DNA of 64,000 bases from Ceratodon purpureus (lineage: Eukaryota > Streptophyta > Bryopsida > Pseudoditrichales > Ditrichaceae). A program made the translations under genes and the position numbers. Shown in pieces: positions 17,801 through 29,285 of this stretch (position 1 is the first letter of the stretch; every line of letters begins with the position of its first letter). The notes under the pieces were generated by a model. That model saw only the letters and a program-made list of their open reading frames with translations. It searched no databases and was not told where the DNA came from. The stretch is taken from NCBI GenBank assembly GCA_014871385.1, contig CM026427.1:15074930-15138929 (forward strand). Direction: 5' to 3'.

Positions 17801-20800
17801 AGTAAGGAGACAGAGCACATAAGGAGACACCGCCTCAATCTTAGACAGTGAAGTATTTAGTCATTAGCCTCCAAAGGACGGCCCTGTAGGCAACGACACC
17901 AGCAGTCCCGCATGGACATTCATATACATAGCAGAGACTGCCACAAACATCGAAGAGAGAAATAAGTGAATGTGAAAGAGGTACCCATCGTTGTGTCTCA
18001 GTTGTTTCGACAGGTTCAGGTACCTGCAAAGCCCATCAAGTTAACCAAGTCAGAAGAACCCAATGCCTCTAATGAATTTGAATTTCCTGAGAACAATACG
18101 ATCGCCTCAGAATCAAAAGACCTTTTAAAATTGAGAGTGGACTCAGCCGCCAGTAGATATTGAAACAGTTCTATTTGCAACAGAGCTACATCTTTCCACG
18201 AACGTATTAAGAATTTTCAGACCAGACCAGGCCTTATTATATCAAGTACATCTGGCAAAGTGTAGTGCAAGCTCAACACATTTACCTAACACTGCCTGTC
18301 TTATCTGGATCAATAAATGGTTTAAATCGTTCAAACTCATCATCCGTATAATACAATCCAAGAGTCTCCAGAGTGTAGCGGAAAGCGTCAAAAGTGACCT
18401 GCAATCAAGGTTCTCAGATTCTCAGATTCCGACTTGAATACGACGTCACGTACAGTGCTTCTAAAAGCCAACTAATTATATCACTAGGATTAAGAGCCGT
18501 GAAACCTATAAGTTTTGTAAGAAGTTCAGCATTGATCTCCAAATTCAAGAAGTATGGTAAAGAGGAGAATCTCACCGCATTATCCCTAGGCTGGGGCTGT
18601 CCATTGAGGCGGCACAGAACTGGGAGTTGCTCTGCCCTCCAATACATCTGCAAAGATACAAGTAGGGCATGATCTGAAGAAACTGAGAGACATGACTTGG
18701 AGATACCAGCACTTAACTGTTAAATTTTGCAATAAGAACGTGTATTGTCGAAGGTCTTCTATGTTCTTACATTGTCAAGAGCCTTCTCACAAGGATCGGT
18801 TTTCCTCCGCCTTGGAGCCAGCCTTCTGAACTTCAGTCTTCTATACTCTGATTCATGTAGAAGCACATGTGAGCAAAGATGAAAACATTAGCTTCAGCCA
18901 AGAAACAACAAGGCAGACAAGAGGCTCTTCAGCCACTCTGCTTCACTGAAATCTGTGCATGTTCTCGTTCCAATTCATGTTCACAACAGACTAAACAACT
19001 CATGAACGTAGAAAATGATCATAAGAGTGGTATCATCTCGCGAAAGAATGAGTGGAACTCACTTATCTCCGGTGTCTCTTCAGGCTCTGTCGGATATAAA
19101 GGTTCAAGTGGATTGGATGGCCTCTGACGCACAAAACCTTTGTATCTCTTTCCAATGTCAATGTCATGTAGCTCCAGGCCCGTCCCATAAAACATCCGGT
19201 TCCTCCTGAAGACAGCAACCGTCAAACGAGATAAACCAGCACAATAATTACAATATAACACCTAAAGTTCGGCGTTCTATTGTAACTCTCTATTGGTTGT
19301 CAAAAGCAAATCCCGTTGATATCCATCGTAGCATAACAGGAATAAAGCACTGTGTGATAAATACTCTAAGAAATTGATCACCATGAAGACAGAAACAACA
19401 CTGACATGGTGAACCAGTTTGACTCGGTGCTGCGGTATCGGTTAATGAGCATCTCACAACATCGAAACCCACGAGAAACGATCGGAGAATTAGTCAGAGG
19501 GTGGTGAGAGATTTACATCCATGTCCATTTCTTCGGTTTGCATCCCCTCCATGGATCTGGTGCATTCTCTCCAGGCAGAATGCATCTGCAAGGTGTTGCA
19601 AATAAAGATTTTGATGTTGATTTTTCTATGTCATCATTTCGCAGGTTTTGACTGAATGTTCGATTTGTCCATTTCTGCATACAAAACCTGAAGGTAAGTG
19701 CATGTTCTCTCAATGATTAGATCTGGTTGCTTCGTTTACGAGAAGCAGATGAAGTTTCTCCTTGCAGGGAAAGCTACACGACGAGTAATAAGACATGGCT
19801 TTCCGTAGCAACACACGATTCTCACACTTGTGATACAAGTAGAGGGAATATCACCTTGTGCACAAAAGCCCCCATGTTTCCCTGCAGATCTCGTCGTGCA
19901 GGGGCATTCAGAAATGTATACATCTTCGTTTGAAGAAGTACTTCCCTCCTGCAGTCTTAAAGAACTCTAACACAGACCTTGAAAACCTTAAACCCAACTT
20001 CAAGCTGAGCAAGTTGGTCTGTGAAACTTTTAAAGGTTGTGCACAAACAACATGCAGGGTCTTACACTTCACCACTACATATGCTGTCAGATCGTAATGA
20101 GAAATTTTCTAGGACCATCTTAAGAAAAGGATCACTGGTCAAGCACGAACTTCGATTTAACTCAGTTTCACTTTTAGTTGGAGTTACTCGAGATCTATAA
20201 ACTTCTGGGCGTCCTACAGATGCCGTCATCTAGACACAAGAACAAAGCTATTGTGTCTCTCCTAAAACAGAAACATTCTCAGATCATAAGAACCAATATC
20301 TTACATAAAAGCCCGATGGCATAGTGGATGGTCCGGTTGGTAACGTGTACTTGGGATCCAACGGATTCGTGCGTCGATTAGTCACAAGTCCGCCGCTCGG
20401 CTTCTTTATTTTACCGTCAGGTTTAAGCAGCCAGATGTCTGGATAAGGCTTGTTCAAACACTGTCTCACACCCAGAATTCAAGCCCATATCCCATAGACA
20501 CAATCAAATACAGCATTATGCATAGAGAGTAGAATTGTTTAGCCTTTAAATACATACTGTAGTTCTCTGTGACCAAGTACCTAGATACTGACAAGAATGC
20601 AGCTCCAACAGAAATAAGAGAATGTGCAACAGCAGTCTCGAAATCTGGGTATCATATTGTTGAGTTGAAGGGAGAAGTGGACGACACTCACCATTGGGTC
20701 CAGTGGATCCTGGACGTGGCATTGATTTGCGTGCGCCCCTTTGATATCTTCCGTCATAAGATTTCTGGATACATTTGCCGGCGGGCATGGGTAATACTCT

Positions 20801-20904
20801 TTGATAGTCTCGAATGGTGCAAAGTCAAGCAATGCGTCATAGGGAATCTCCTTTGCCTCGGGATACGGCTCCGGCGGCCGGGGTCTTGGAAGCTCAAGAT
20901 CCAT
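14849..20904 (-). CDS. Conserved-looking 592-aa protein with NPLDP-type motifs and a degenerate EF-hand
   Basis: Exons in transcript order: 20904-20692, 20460-20305, 20229-20066, 19585-19517, 19205-19063, 18847-18771, 18647-18576, 18398-18286, 18023-17985, 17566-17441, 17192-17076, 16838-16652, 16169-16042, 15023-14849. All junctions are GT-AG and the sum is 1779 bp in frame, strong support for a real gene. The protein starts MDLELPRPRPPEPYPEAK. It has proline-rich repeats of the form D/N-P-L-D/E-P-x-Y (QDPLDPM, TNPLDPKYTLP, SNPLEPLYP). An EF-hand-like loop DPDKTGSVRYLN is preceded by YYTDDEFERF. The C-terminal half is basic and aromatic, with no signal peptide or membrane segment. Motifs of this style remind me of flagellar/axonemal proteins, which would fit a plant with motile sperm, but that is a weak inference. 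I cannot name the family. Confidence 0.85.
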
Positions 20905-21959
20905 GATTGCTGTTGTTTTTGGAGATGCAGATTCTAAAACGTTCGGCTTCGCCCTTTATCCGTCCATCACATCGTCATCACCAACTCTCACCCTTCCTGA
21001 GCAGAAATGTGGAGCATATGAGGCCTACAAGCAAAGAGTTTAAATCTCTCGAAGGAAGTAAAAAGTTCCAAACGAAGACGCTTCGGTGAACCATCGTTGC
21101 AATGACCCGATTTTCAAAGGTAGACAGCAACTGACACAATTCAAGTGCACATAACCCGAAGATCCTGAAACGCTCTTGAATCCAAGAATAACGGTGAGCA
21201 GAACTTGTGCTTAATTCGCGAGCAAGAACTCCAGTCTTTGGTTGCCTATCCCGGGAATCGAAGAGCCTTAAGACATGCGAAAGCAATGGCAAAGAAGGAT
21301 GCATCTACATCTCTTCACCTGCCACGCCCTTGACTGTACAACTTCGAATATCTCTACTAGTTATCATGTGTGGCCTTAAGTGGTCTCCGCAAAAAGATGA
21401 GTCTGATGTCTTCACCCTAACCTGGATACACCCATGTCAACATTCGAACATGTCCCACAAGGAGATTAATTTACACCAATGTGCACATTGAGACATCCAA
21501 ATGTCCTGAAGGCACGACAAACGCATACAATCAAATGCATGTGCGAATCTTTCAGCATAAGATTACTCCCTAACTATTGATGCTGTCTGCAAGGGCTGCT
21601 TATTTGAATCGAGCAGAGCAACATTGGTTTACAAACACATCGTGTCACTCAGTAAATACGATGTTAACGTTCAGAAGGAGGAGAGAGATGAGATGAACAA
21701 CAGTGTGATTTGCAAGCCTTCCCAAACAAGAAGTAGAGGTAGTGTAGTTCCTCTACTCCAAATGCCGAACAGTGAAAAACATATTCGTTCATCACATGAA
21801 AAGACGCAACATTTGACACTCTGAATAGACAAAAAAAAATGGCTCCCTCCCCTCAACCATCAAATAAAGCTCCAGAGGCACAACAAGGAGAAAACGACGA
21901 AACGAAGGCTCAGCTGTTAGAATGTTCCTCTCTCAGGAGAGAAGAAGTTATAACCAAAG
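20905..21959. other. Intergenic region upstream of the 592-aa gene
   Basis: Presumed promoter and 5' UTR of the minus-strand gene starting at 20904. Open frames on either strand are under about 110 codons, lack exon signals and show no domain. The left boundary of the large F-box duplication falls at about 21960. Confidence 0.5.
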
Positions 21960-22329
21960 CACTAGCATGGCGAAGTGAAGACCTCATACTTCTCAGCAAG
22001 AGGAAAAGAGCATCAAAAGAAAATTTGATAAACATTCTTGCAAGTCGGAACAACCGTGAGCAATCCACGAACAACAAGCGTACCTAGCTTCCACATTGAT
22101 ATTCTCACTGTCAGCAACGCACCAAGAATTTCATAATCAGAGCATACGAAACCAATTTACTTTATAAAGCAATTGCCCAATGAAGCCACAACTAGGGTAA
22201 AATTCAGGAAGAACATCACTTAAATAATTCACCTCTGTTTCTCCGGCCCTCGCAACGACGGTGCAGAGACAAAGGACGATCCTACTCAACATAAAACCAG
22301 CTACAAAATTCTTAAACCTTGCCATCTCA

Positions 22330-23368
22330 AAGGTTTACATGCCATCACAGCCGCATTTCAACCACGCTCCAGACTCCAATATTCTGCAACTCCCAAGTGA
22401 CCAAGCCTATTTCCTCTAACACAACAAAGAATCCCGGCCACCACAGACTCCAACATCTAGTCCCTTGATCTACTCCCCAAATCCCTAAATCACAAATTCT
22501 GATCACCACAACCGGAACTCGAAACAGCAGAAAACTAAACTCTAACGAAAGCTATGCACGAGAAGCCACTACGTCATCATTGTACACCGATCAGTAAACA
22601 ATTCAAGACCATACCGTAATCTCAAACTCAGATCCAGCTCCTGACACTCACCTCTCAGCTCTACAAAATTTAACAACGGCGGTACCTTCCTAAAGAGCAA
22701 CACATCGTCCACATCAATTGGCCTCCGCGCACATCCTCAAGTCCTCCTCTTCGGTGCTGTAAATTGTGCAGAGCTTCCTTAACGAGAGACGATCCACGGA
22801 CGGAGTGGAATTGAAGCGCGGAGAGGCGCCTAATAAGATGCGGCGCAAGCACGCATCGTCTCTCACTGGGATAACAATGAGAGACGATGCATGGCTTGCG
22901 CACCGACGGCCTTTGTGCATTTCGAGAATCAAACATGATGTCTGCGTGTGTGTTTTGTGTTTCCTTTAGGGCTGAAGAGGCATCTGCTTCCATGTCTTGT
23001 GAATCAGATGAAACTACCGGTTCTTCATGCCAATCCAATTTGTTCCTGCTCTTGTGCTTTCATCCCTGGTGCTTCATCCCCACACCCTTCGGACATTCTT
23101 CTCCTTTGATTGTCAATGCGAACTTGCTTGCCCTAATCCTGTCTATACATTGTGCTTCATCCCACAAACTTATCAACCCCCAGCATTTTGTGGGCACCCA
23201 CAACAACTACAAGGCTACACCCCATTTCAAGGTGCCCACTGGAACTCACGAATTGCAGCCGCGCCCGTGAAGTCTCTCTTCAAGCTTCAAGCTTCAAACC
23301 TCCATGGGTCTTTCCACTTCAGCAATCATCTAAACTAAACAAGGCAGGCATTGTCCTCACATGCTTCG
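22330..23368. other. 3' flank of F-box copy 1, open on both strands
   Basis: On the minus strand 23038-22670 is open for about 120 codons (from WHEEPVVSSDSQ); copy 2 has the same frame with an ATG five codons further upstream. On the plus strand 23027-23338 is open for 103 codons, including YQPPAFCGHPQQLQ, also preserved in copy 2. Because the copies are nearly identical, preservation alone does not prove coding. A minus-strand frame starting at 22325 (MARFKNFVAGFML) is broken in copy 2. The region probably includes the F-box 3' UTR and the remains of a neighbouring gene. I recognise no family. Confidence 0.3.
22843..22901. repeat. 59-bp near-perfect hairpin in the F-box 3' flank
   Basis: GCGCAAGC (22843-22850) pairs with GCTTGCGC (22894-22901), and GCATCGTCTCTCA (22853-22865) pairs with TGAGAGACGATGC (22878-22890) around a 12-base loop. 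Only 2-3 bases are unpaired between the two stem parts. A further GAGAGACGAT occurs at about 22783. The same hairpin is intact in copy 2. Confidence 0.8.
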
Positions 23369-24625
23369 TTAGGGGCGTGCATCCCACCGCAGTTCGCAAG
23401 CAAGCCTAAAACTATGGAGTTCATGCATGGAGAGCATGACCCTTTCAGACCGGTCAAACTTGTGCCACTTGCCTTTCTCCATATCATATATCATCATCAG
23501 CTGCTTACAATAACGAGGAAAACAGATAAACATGAGGAAAGATCTGGAGAAAATCCAATGCGACATTGCCGTCCAATTCTTAAGTCCAATGAGATTGTAA
23601 ACTACAGGGGCCCGACTTCCACCTTGAGCAGAGCCACCATCACCAAACCCCCAAGTGCCGTCCTCGTATATAGACAGAGTGTACCGTGAAAGTAATTCCG
23701 CATCAGGGTAATTGTCTTCAACCAAAGAGCCGTCCCTATTCCGCATCCAATCCTTGGCAAATTCAGACGAGAATTTCTTCACAACATACAGATTGTTCCA
23801 ATGAGCCTCGTATTCAATTAGCTGATTTAGATCTTCTTCTGAAACCACTGTCCGGATATCAAACGGACGAAACTTTTGAGCCGTAATATCACAAATGTAA
23901 GAACCGTACTTGAGAAAAAAGTCAGTAAATAGAACACGACGCAAGTCAAGCCCACTCCACGCATTCGTCCTCGAGGAATACACTTCACCATGACAACGAC
24001 GTGCGGCAGCCTCCCCGTAACAGTGTCGAGTATAAGCCACCAATATAATCTCATAATCACCCGTCCTGCGATCCACTCTCATCTCCACCCTCTCTAAATG
24101 CTTGAGCTCGCTATGCAAAGGAAGCTCCCGCCACTCTCCAGTCAGCGGATTGCAAACCAGAGCAGGCCGTGGCAACTCAGTATATTCCTCCCCATAAGGC
24201 GGCGAACTCGCGAAGCAAACTAGCCCTCCATCAGACGCGGCTTTAATTATTCCAACATCAGTATCTAAGTTCCACACATCTCCCAGAGGAAACGGATGCA
24301 TCCACTTGCATGCGCTGGCGTCGTAGAATCGGGCAGCGTATGGGGCCGTCTCCCATGGCGGCATCTTACTGCTTACCTCCCACAGAAGCGCATACAGACT
24401 GGGTTGCAGCTCCGCGCACAGCCTGGTGAAGGGGGAATACGTCGATGCCTTTCTCTTCCAGGCCCTGGAGAGCAGTCTGAGGCGGCAGATGGCGGGGGTG
24501 GGCATGCGAGCGAACACCGCCTCCAGCACCTCCCCCGGCAGATTGCCCCACAGGCGTGGGTCGAGCTCACCCGGCTCAACATCCTTCGATGCCATCACCT
24601 CCGATGCCATCACCTCCGATGCCAT
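23369..24625 (-). CDS. F-box protein, copy 1, single exon, 418 aa
   Basis: Substrate-recognition subunit of an SCF (SKP1-Cullin-F-box) ubiquitin ligase. The F-box lies at about residues 28-63: NLPGEVLEAVFARMP, then ICRLRLLSRAWKR, the conserved LP..[VL]L..[IV]. pattern and terminal W. The rest resembles the kelch/F-box-associated region of plant F-box proteins (LVCNPLTGEWRELP, about 158-171, and a late MIYDMEKGKWHKF), probably a beta-propeller that binds the substrate. The substrate is unknown. The frame is uninterrupted. The start lies in a 15-bp tandem repeat giving MASEVMASEVMASKD, so any of three ATGs could be used. The leader on the minus strand is a CT-rich microsatellite (24658-24710). 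Paralogue: 41088-42341. Confidence 0.93.
   Translation of the reverse strand: MASEVMASEVMASKDVEPGELDPRLWGNLPGEVLEAVFARMPTPAICRLRLLSRAWKRKASTYSPFTRLCAELQPSLYALLWEVSSKMPPWETAPYAARFYDASACKWMHPFPLGDVWNLDTDVGIIKAASDGGLVCFASSPPYGEEYTELPRPALVCNPLTGEWRELPLHSELKHLERVEMRVDRRTGDYEIILVAYTRHCYGEAAARRCHGEVYSSRTNAWSGLDLRRVLFTDFFLKYGSYICDITAQKFRPFDIRTVVSEEDLNQLIEYEAHWNNLYVVKKFSSEFAKDWMRNRDGSLVEDNYPDAELLSRYTLSIYEDGTWGFGDGGSAQGGSRAPVVYNLIGLKNWTAMSHWIFSRSFLMFICFPRYCKQLMMIYDMEKGKWHKFDRSERVMLSMHELHSFRLACELRWDARP
24584..24625 (-). repeat. Start-codon tandem repeat, three 15-bp units
   Basis: On the plus strand GATGCCATCACCTCC recurs, each unit carrying one minus-strand ATG in frame (MASEV). Copy 2 has two units and the truncated stub at 33362 has one. 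Confidence 0.85.
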
Positions 24626-24892
24626 CGTCTAGAAACAAGCTCAAGCTGGCTGAGTACACAGACAGAGAGAGAGAGTGAGAGAGAGATAGAGATAGAGAGA
24701 GAGTGAAGGAGGGCGATGATGATAGAGTTGGGAGGGTTTATAACATATGGAGAGTAGTAATGTTGTGTGCTGTGAGCGAGGTTGTTCTATTGTGTGATTA
24801 TGGGAATTAGGTGTGACCAAGGTTAGAGAAACCAAAACATGCTAATGCCTTCCCTACATGCATGAGGGTTGCATTTTGGGTGATGTGCAGTA

Positions 24893-25056
24893 AAATCTTG
24901 ATAAGTGTTAACGGTTGAGGGTATTCTTTTTGTTAACACTTAGGGAATAGTAACACTCAACACTTATTGAGGGCGATGCCGAAGATTTGTAACACTTATG
25001 AAAAATAACACTTAGAGTAAATAAAAAAGTAAATACATGATATTAACAGAAAAAAT

Positions 25057-25090
<34 letters not shown>

Positions 25091-25545
25091 TATGTATGGA
25101 GTTCACAACACAAATAATATGTAATAATATATTTTATAGACTTCACTCCCTTTTTATATCATTTCCACCTTAACTACTTGCTTTTATTTTTAAGTTTATA
25201 AACTTAAAAGTATACTTATCTTTTTACTTTATGAACTTAGAATATATTATCTTTTACTTTATAGTCTCAAAAATACATTACCGTACCAATCAATTTGTTT
25301 TTAAAATGGAAACTAGAAACTATTGCTTGACCTCAAAGTTATCTCCCTTAAAACTATGGTCCTTACAAAAGTCATTTTTAAAAAGGTATCACTTATCGAG
25401 GTAAAATTAACAAAGTTGGAAGCACAACATGACCTAACACTTAACACATAACACTTACTAGTCTTAATTTTAAGGGAGCGGAAATCTCTACAACACATAC
25501 AGAGTTTTAACACTTTTCAAGGTAATACTTATCCAGGTTTGACTA
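24893..25545. mobile_element. pogo/Emigrant-like MITE, about 653 bp
   Basis: It interrupts copy 1 of the F-box duplication. Copy 2 reads GCACAGTACTTTTG without the insert, whereas here GTGCAGTA continues into the element and resumes TACTTTTGG, so the target is TA. The left end (AATCTTGATAAGTGTTA) and the right end in reverse complement (AACCTGGATAAGTATTA) are imperfect inverted repeats, like the AAACCTC-TATAA termini of plant pogo MITEs such as Emigrant. Several TAACACTTA motifs lie inside each end, and an (AT)n tract is at 25059-25089. It has no coding capacity and would depend on a transposase in trans. Confidence 0.75.
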
Positions 25546-25547
25546 TA

Positions 25548-25668
25548 CTTTTGGGTGACTTTGAGTTAGATTTGAGTAACTATGAGTTAGTTTAGGATGA
25601 CTGTGACTTAGTTTTAGTAGACTATGAGCTAGTTTTGGTGGATTGTGAGCTAATTTTGGTAGACTGCA
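25548..25668 (+). repeat. 21-bp tandem repeat, five units
   Basis: Units of the type GACTATGAGCTAGTTTTGGTG, exactly 21 bp each, diverging at a few positions. Copy 2 of the duplication has seven units at 42620-42784. Being a multiple of three, the array is open on the minus strand, encoding PKLAHS-like heptads. Confidence 0.8.
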
Positions 25669-26692
25669 GTGCCACATAATGTCAAGTTGTGGTTTTTTAA
25701 AATTAGTCTTATTTGCGGTTTTTTGAGATATGAGTAACTTAATGGTTTTAGGCATTTTTATGTGTTGAAAAGGATACCAGTATATAAAAAGAGGGTTTGA
25801 CAAACTCCCTACTTTGAAAAATTATAGATAATTATTTACGGGAAATAAATATACAAATCAACTTGCATTCTTCATCAGTTCTTTTTCTTCATCTCCAAAA
25901 AAACTTCTTACAATCTCAAACTCCGTTCCATCCAATCAAATTACCTTATTTCAACAGTTTTTTGATTATCTACGTTAAAGTCTATGTGTGAGAGTGTGTG
26001 TCGCTTTGAATTGTTTGCTAGTTATTGGGGAGTCTTTTGACCATGTCCTGTGCGTTAGTGAGGGTCCCTCCTGCTTGCAAACATTATGGTTAAGCGTCTT
26101 TTGGCAGTTTTTTTCTGCCATGGAGACGGCACTTTGGATGGTAGTTGGATTTCATTTATTGATTGTATACCGTAGGTTTCTGGTAGCTTAGATAGAAAAT
26201 AATTCATTACAAGTCTGCCTAAAGTTTTTGGAAATTCTTCACTATGTTTGCCCAACTTTCATATATTATTGTTCAACTTTGAGATATTGTCTGCTTGACT
26301 TCGAGATGTTATTGCCTAATATTACTTTGAGAAATTAAAAATTGCTCAACTATGAAATATTATTTTTTGAATTGCCTAACTACTTTTTGCACTTTAATTG
26401 ATTATTAGGCAAAACAATGTCCAAACTGCTAGTAACCTAAGGTATCGTTTTGAAGCCAAGTACACATGCGAGTGAGAGTTCATTTTGATGTAATTGAGTT
26501 ATATTTGTAATAAAGAGTTGATGATAATTTTGGGGTGTTGAAAAAAATTGTGGAAGTCAATGGATGAGGAGCAACAGCTCCAGGAGTTGGATGTATTTTA
26601 TTTATCTTAAACATGTGTGATGCACGGGTATCAAGAGTGAAGGGCAAAATATCAAGTTTGGAGAACAAACATACCAAAGACATACAATTAAC

Positions 26693-27212
26693 CCCTAAAG
26701 TCCAAGGCAACCAAAATGTGGTCGCCGGCTATTTTGGGCAGGGTCCCACAATATCAAAAATAACTTTCAAGTTTGGAGATTTTGCGTGTGGATTCTCTAG
26801 GTCATTACGTACATGCCAAACTTTGTTTCATAAGCTTTGGATATGTAATTCAAAAGTTATGAATGGTTGAAGGTAAAAAATCTCAACGTGGGTAGCCACA
26901 AAAAATTTCAAATATATATATTATTTTAAATAATTAACAAGACATGTGGGGCCTCAAGGTTGACCTAGAAATACAAAACTCTGAGAAAATAAGGTTAGCC
27001 TGGAAGTTTTTTACTAATTAGAAATTCACTATCAAGTGCACAAGGCATAGTAGAAGGTTAGATTACTACTCTTAGTTTTTAAGGTAAAATAGACACCCAC
27101 ACTAAAACTTGATGAAATATTCTAAATGCGTTTTTATTATTGAATTTGTTGTAGACTCTATTGTACAATAACCGTGAATATTTGAGAAATGCCAAACCAA
27201 TGGATACAAATA
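26693..27212. other. AT-rich spacer with one repeat terminus
   Basis: Holds a ~45-bp match (26946-26990) to the outer end of the inverted 1.2-kb repeat (GTGGGGCCTCAAGGTT, then AAATACAAAACTC). A further ~230 bp of unknown sequence precedes a second start of the same repeat at 27213. No gene seen. Confidence 0.45.
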
Positions 27213-28440
27213 TAATAATGTTGATCAAGTACAAAACTCGGAGAGAATCAAAACTAAAGTATAGGGTTCAAGATAGGAGTATGAGCATATACAAGTAGAA
27301 AAAGAACCGCATCAACCCAACAACCTACGATTTTGCATTTCCGGAGTTTTATGATCCCAAAATTTTGTGACAATTTTGCAAAATAAATACAACTTTCATC
27401 ATCATCAAATATGTTGTGAAACCTTACCAATATGATTTGTTCAGTTGTGAATTTATAGTAGTATGCATTTTAACATTTTTTTGCAATTAAACAATTTTAT
27501 TAATATGTTTGTGAAGATATATATTCTAGCAATGTGTTGATGACTCATAGCTATAGATACACTACTTTTACTTTTATTAACTGTAGTTATTGAATTTACG
27601 TTATCAAAAATGAAATTGATTTTGAACTTTGTATTTTATGAACTGCAATTTGTAATTACCTAGTATATTATTTGAAAGCTTGACCAATATCAATATATTT
27701 TCCACACAAAATCATTCAAATACTCTACACTTTTTATCAAGCATTTACCTTAACTATTCTTTCAAAACTTGTATAGATTTTACCAATTATTTGCGCCAAC
27801 TATTACAATAAACAACTATTTTTGTGATCTATAAAGTTATATATTGTAATGAAAAACAACTTAATTAGTTGTAAACTTACTTGGATTTCTCAAGTGGTAT
27901 ATCCGATGCATGATCATGCTAAATGTTAAATGAACATAGATTTGGTATTTTCAATTGCACCAGAGAATTGCATAGGGTCTCTCAAAATATTAACGATTTG
28001 ATATGTCTCAGTAGTTTTGGCTTCTGAACGGGAAGATCTCTCCTCACTCTAGTCTTGATATTCCAAAATCACATATCTGCACAAGATAAAGCACCCTATG
28101 ATAGGCATAATGATTGGTGTGCCTTGTTGCCATTCTTGAATTGTTTCTAAAATTCCACACAAAGACAAATGTCAAAAATTGGGAGTGGAAATGAAATTTT
28201 ATTTCTTAGACAAAATATGAGTTTGTTATGAATTTTTGAAGTGTGTGTTGTTCAATTGACCCAAAAGAATCCTCTCAGTATCCCCAAACCAAGAAAAAAT
28301 ATATCTATAAAGGCCATCTAATTCACCTATAATGGTGACTACATGTGACAAATCCCAACTTGATTGAACTATATTAAAAAGTTTGTTTTGACTTAATATA
28401 TGTAATCATCCCTGTAATTTTCACTGCAATGGAATGGTAC
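27213..28440 (+). repeat. Unclassified 1.2-kb interspersed repeat, left inverted arm
   Basis: Collinear in reverse complement with 37385-38570. Matching blocks include TCAAAACTAAAGTATAG near the outer end, CACTTTTTATCAAGCATTTA in the middle, and ACAAATCCCAACTTG plus TTTTCACTGCAATGGAA at the inner end. It is diverged, with many indels. No coding sequence or family signature was recognised. The outer end alone recurs elsewhere, so this is a dispersed family. Confidence 0.75.
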
Positions 28441-29185
28441 AAATCAGTCCTTCCTTCTCCCAATGAGTTCACACACATGCACATGGAGACATGGAAACTT
28501 CATTGATCAATTTTGAAAACAATTTTGTATTTGTAATTTGTGTTGTGTAATTTTTACCTTGTGATGTTCTACTTCTAATTCTTTAAACACAATTTAATCT
28601 ATTGCTTTGTGATGTAATATAAACTTATGTGACAATCTTGCCTTTCCTTTTCTCTTTACCATTGTTTTTTTTTGCTGCAGAGTCCAGACACTGCTCAGAT
28701 CATGAAGTTGTCATTTCTACAGGTCTCCATTCTTTTTTGTCAAGAACGTAGTTGTTGTAAACAAAGACTCTATTGCAATGCACACACCAACAATATTAAT
28801 CATGTATCTCTCTGAATTTGTGTTGTCAAGTCACTATCTCTTCTGGAATCGACTCTCATGGAAAACTTAGGAATTTAGGAGTCTCGACGAGTTTTGCTTG
28901 ACTTCATTTCTATGACTTCACATGATGTGTTTCACATGATTAGCTTCTATTTAATGGTGCTAGATCTGCATATGCTATTTGTGAGGCTATGTATTAAAAA
29001 ACCGTGTCTCTTTGGTCATTAATTTGCACTTTGTCTCTAGAATCTCCTTGTGTTGTTTGGAAGAAACAATTAAGGTGTGCTAACTTATGATACTCTCACC
29101 AATAATTAAAATGACTTTTTAACTTCCGACAATTTGGTTGAGGATTTAAGATGAGGATTTAAATTGCATGTGCCAGTGATTTTTA
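28441..29185. other. AT-rich spacer with an exon-like island
   Basis: No gene recognised. A pyrimidine tract ending TTTGCTGCAG is followed by a 42-bp open segment (28681-28722, SPDTAQIMKLSFLQ) and a GT, which looks like an isolated exon. No neighbours that would extend it are visible. Confidence 0.3.
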
Positions 29186-29285
29186 CGAAGGTGTATGAGC
29201 TCCTACCTTGAATCCTATACTTTAGTTTCAACTTTCTCCAAGTTTTATATTTGTAGGTGAACCTTGAGTTCCCACACCCCATGCA
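29186..29285 (-). repeat. Isolated end of the 1.2-kb repeat family
   Basis: In reverse complement it reads GTGGGAACTCAAGGTTCACC and then AAAGTATAGGATTCAAGG, matching the outer ends of the arms at 27213 and 38570 for about 95 bp. The rest of the repeat is absent. Confidence 0.65.

Larger units (their letters stand above)
21960..26692 (-). repeat. Segmental duplication copy 1 (F-box unit)
   Basis: Matches 39770-43831 in the same orientation. Homology begins at ACTAGCATGGCGAAGTGAAG and ends after CAAAGACATACAATTAA. It is patchy up to about 22290, nearly identical from 22290 to 24890 (3' flank, F-box gene, CT-rich leader) and again from 25546 to 26692. Differences are single bases, short indels, a 653-bp MITE only in this copy (24893-25545), a 21-bp repeat with 5 units here against 7, and a 27-bp segment only in copy 2 (near 42900). 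Confidence 0.92.

Noticed and set aside
24296-24706. 136-codon plus-strand frame over the F-box gene start
   Set aside because: Shadow of the F-box coding sequence on the opposite strand; the F-box frame explains the composition.
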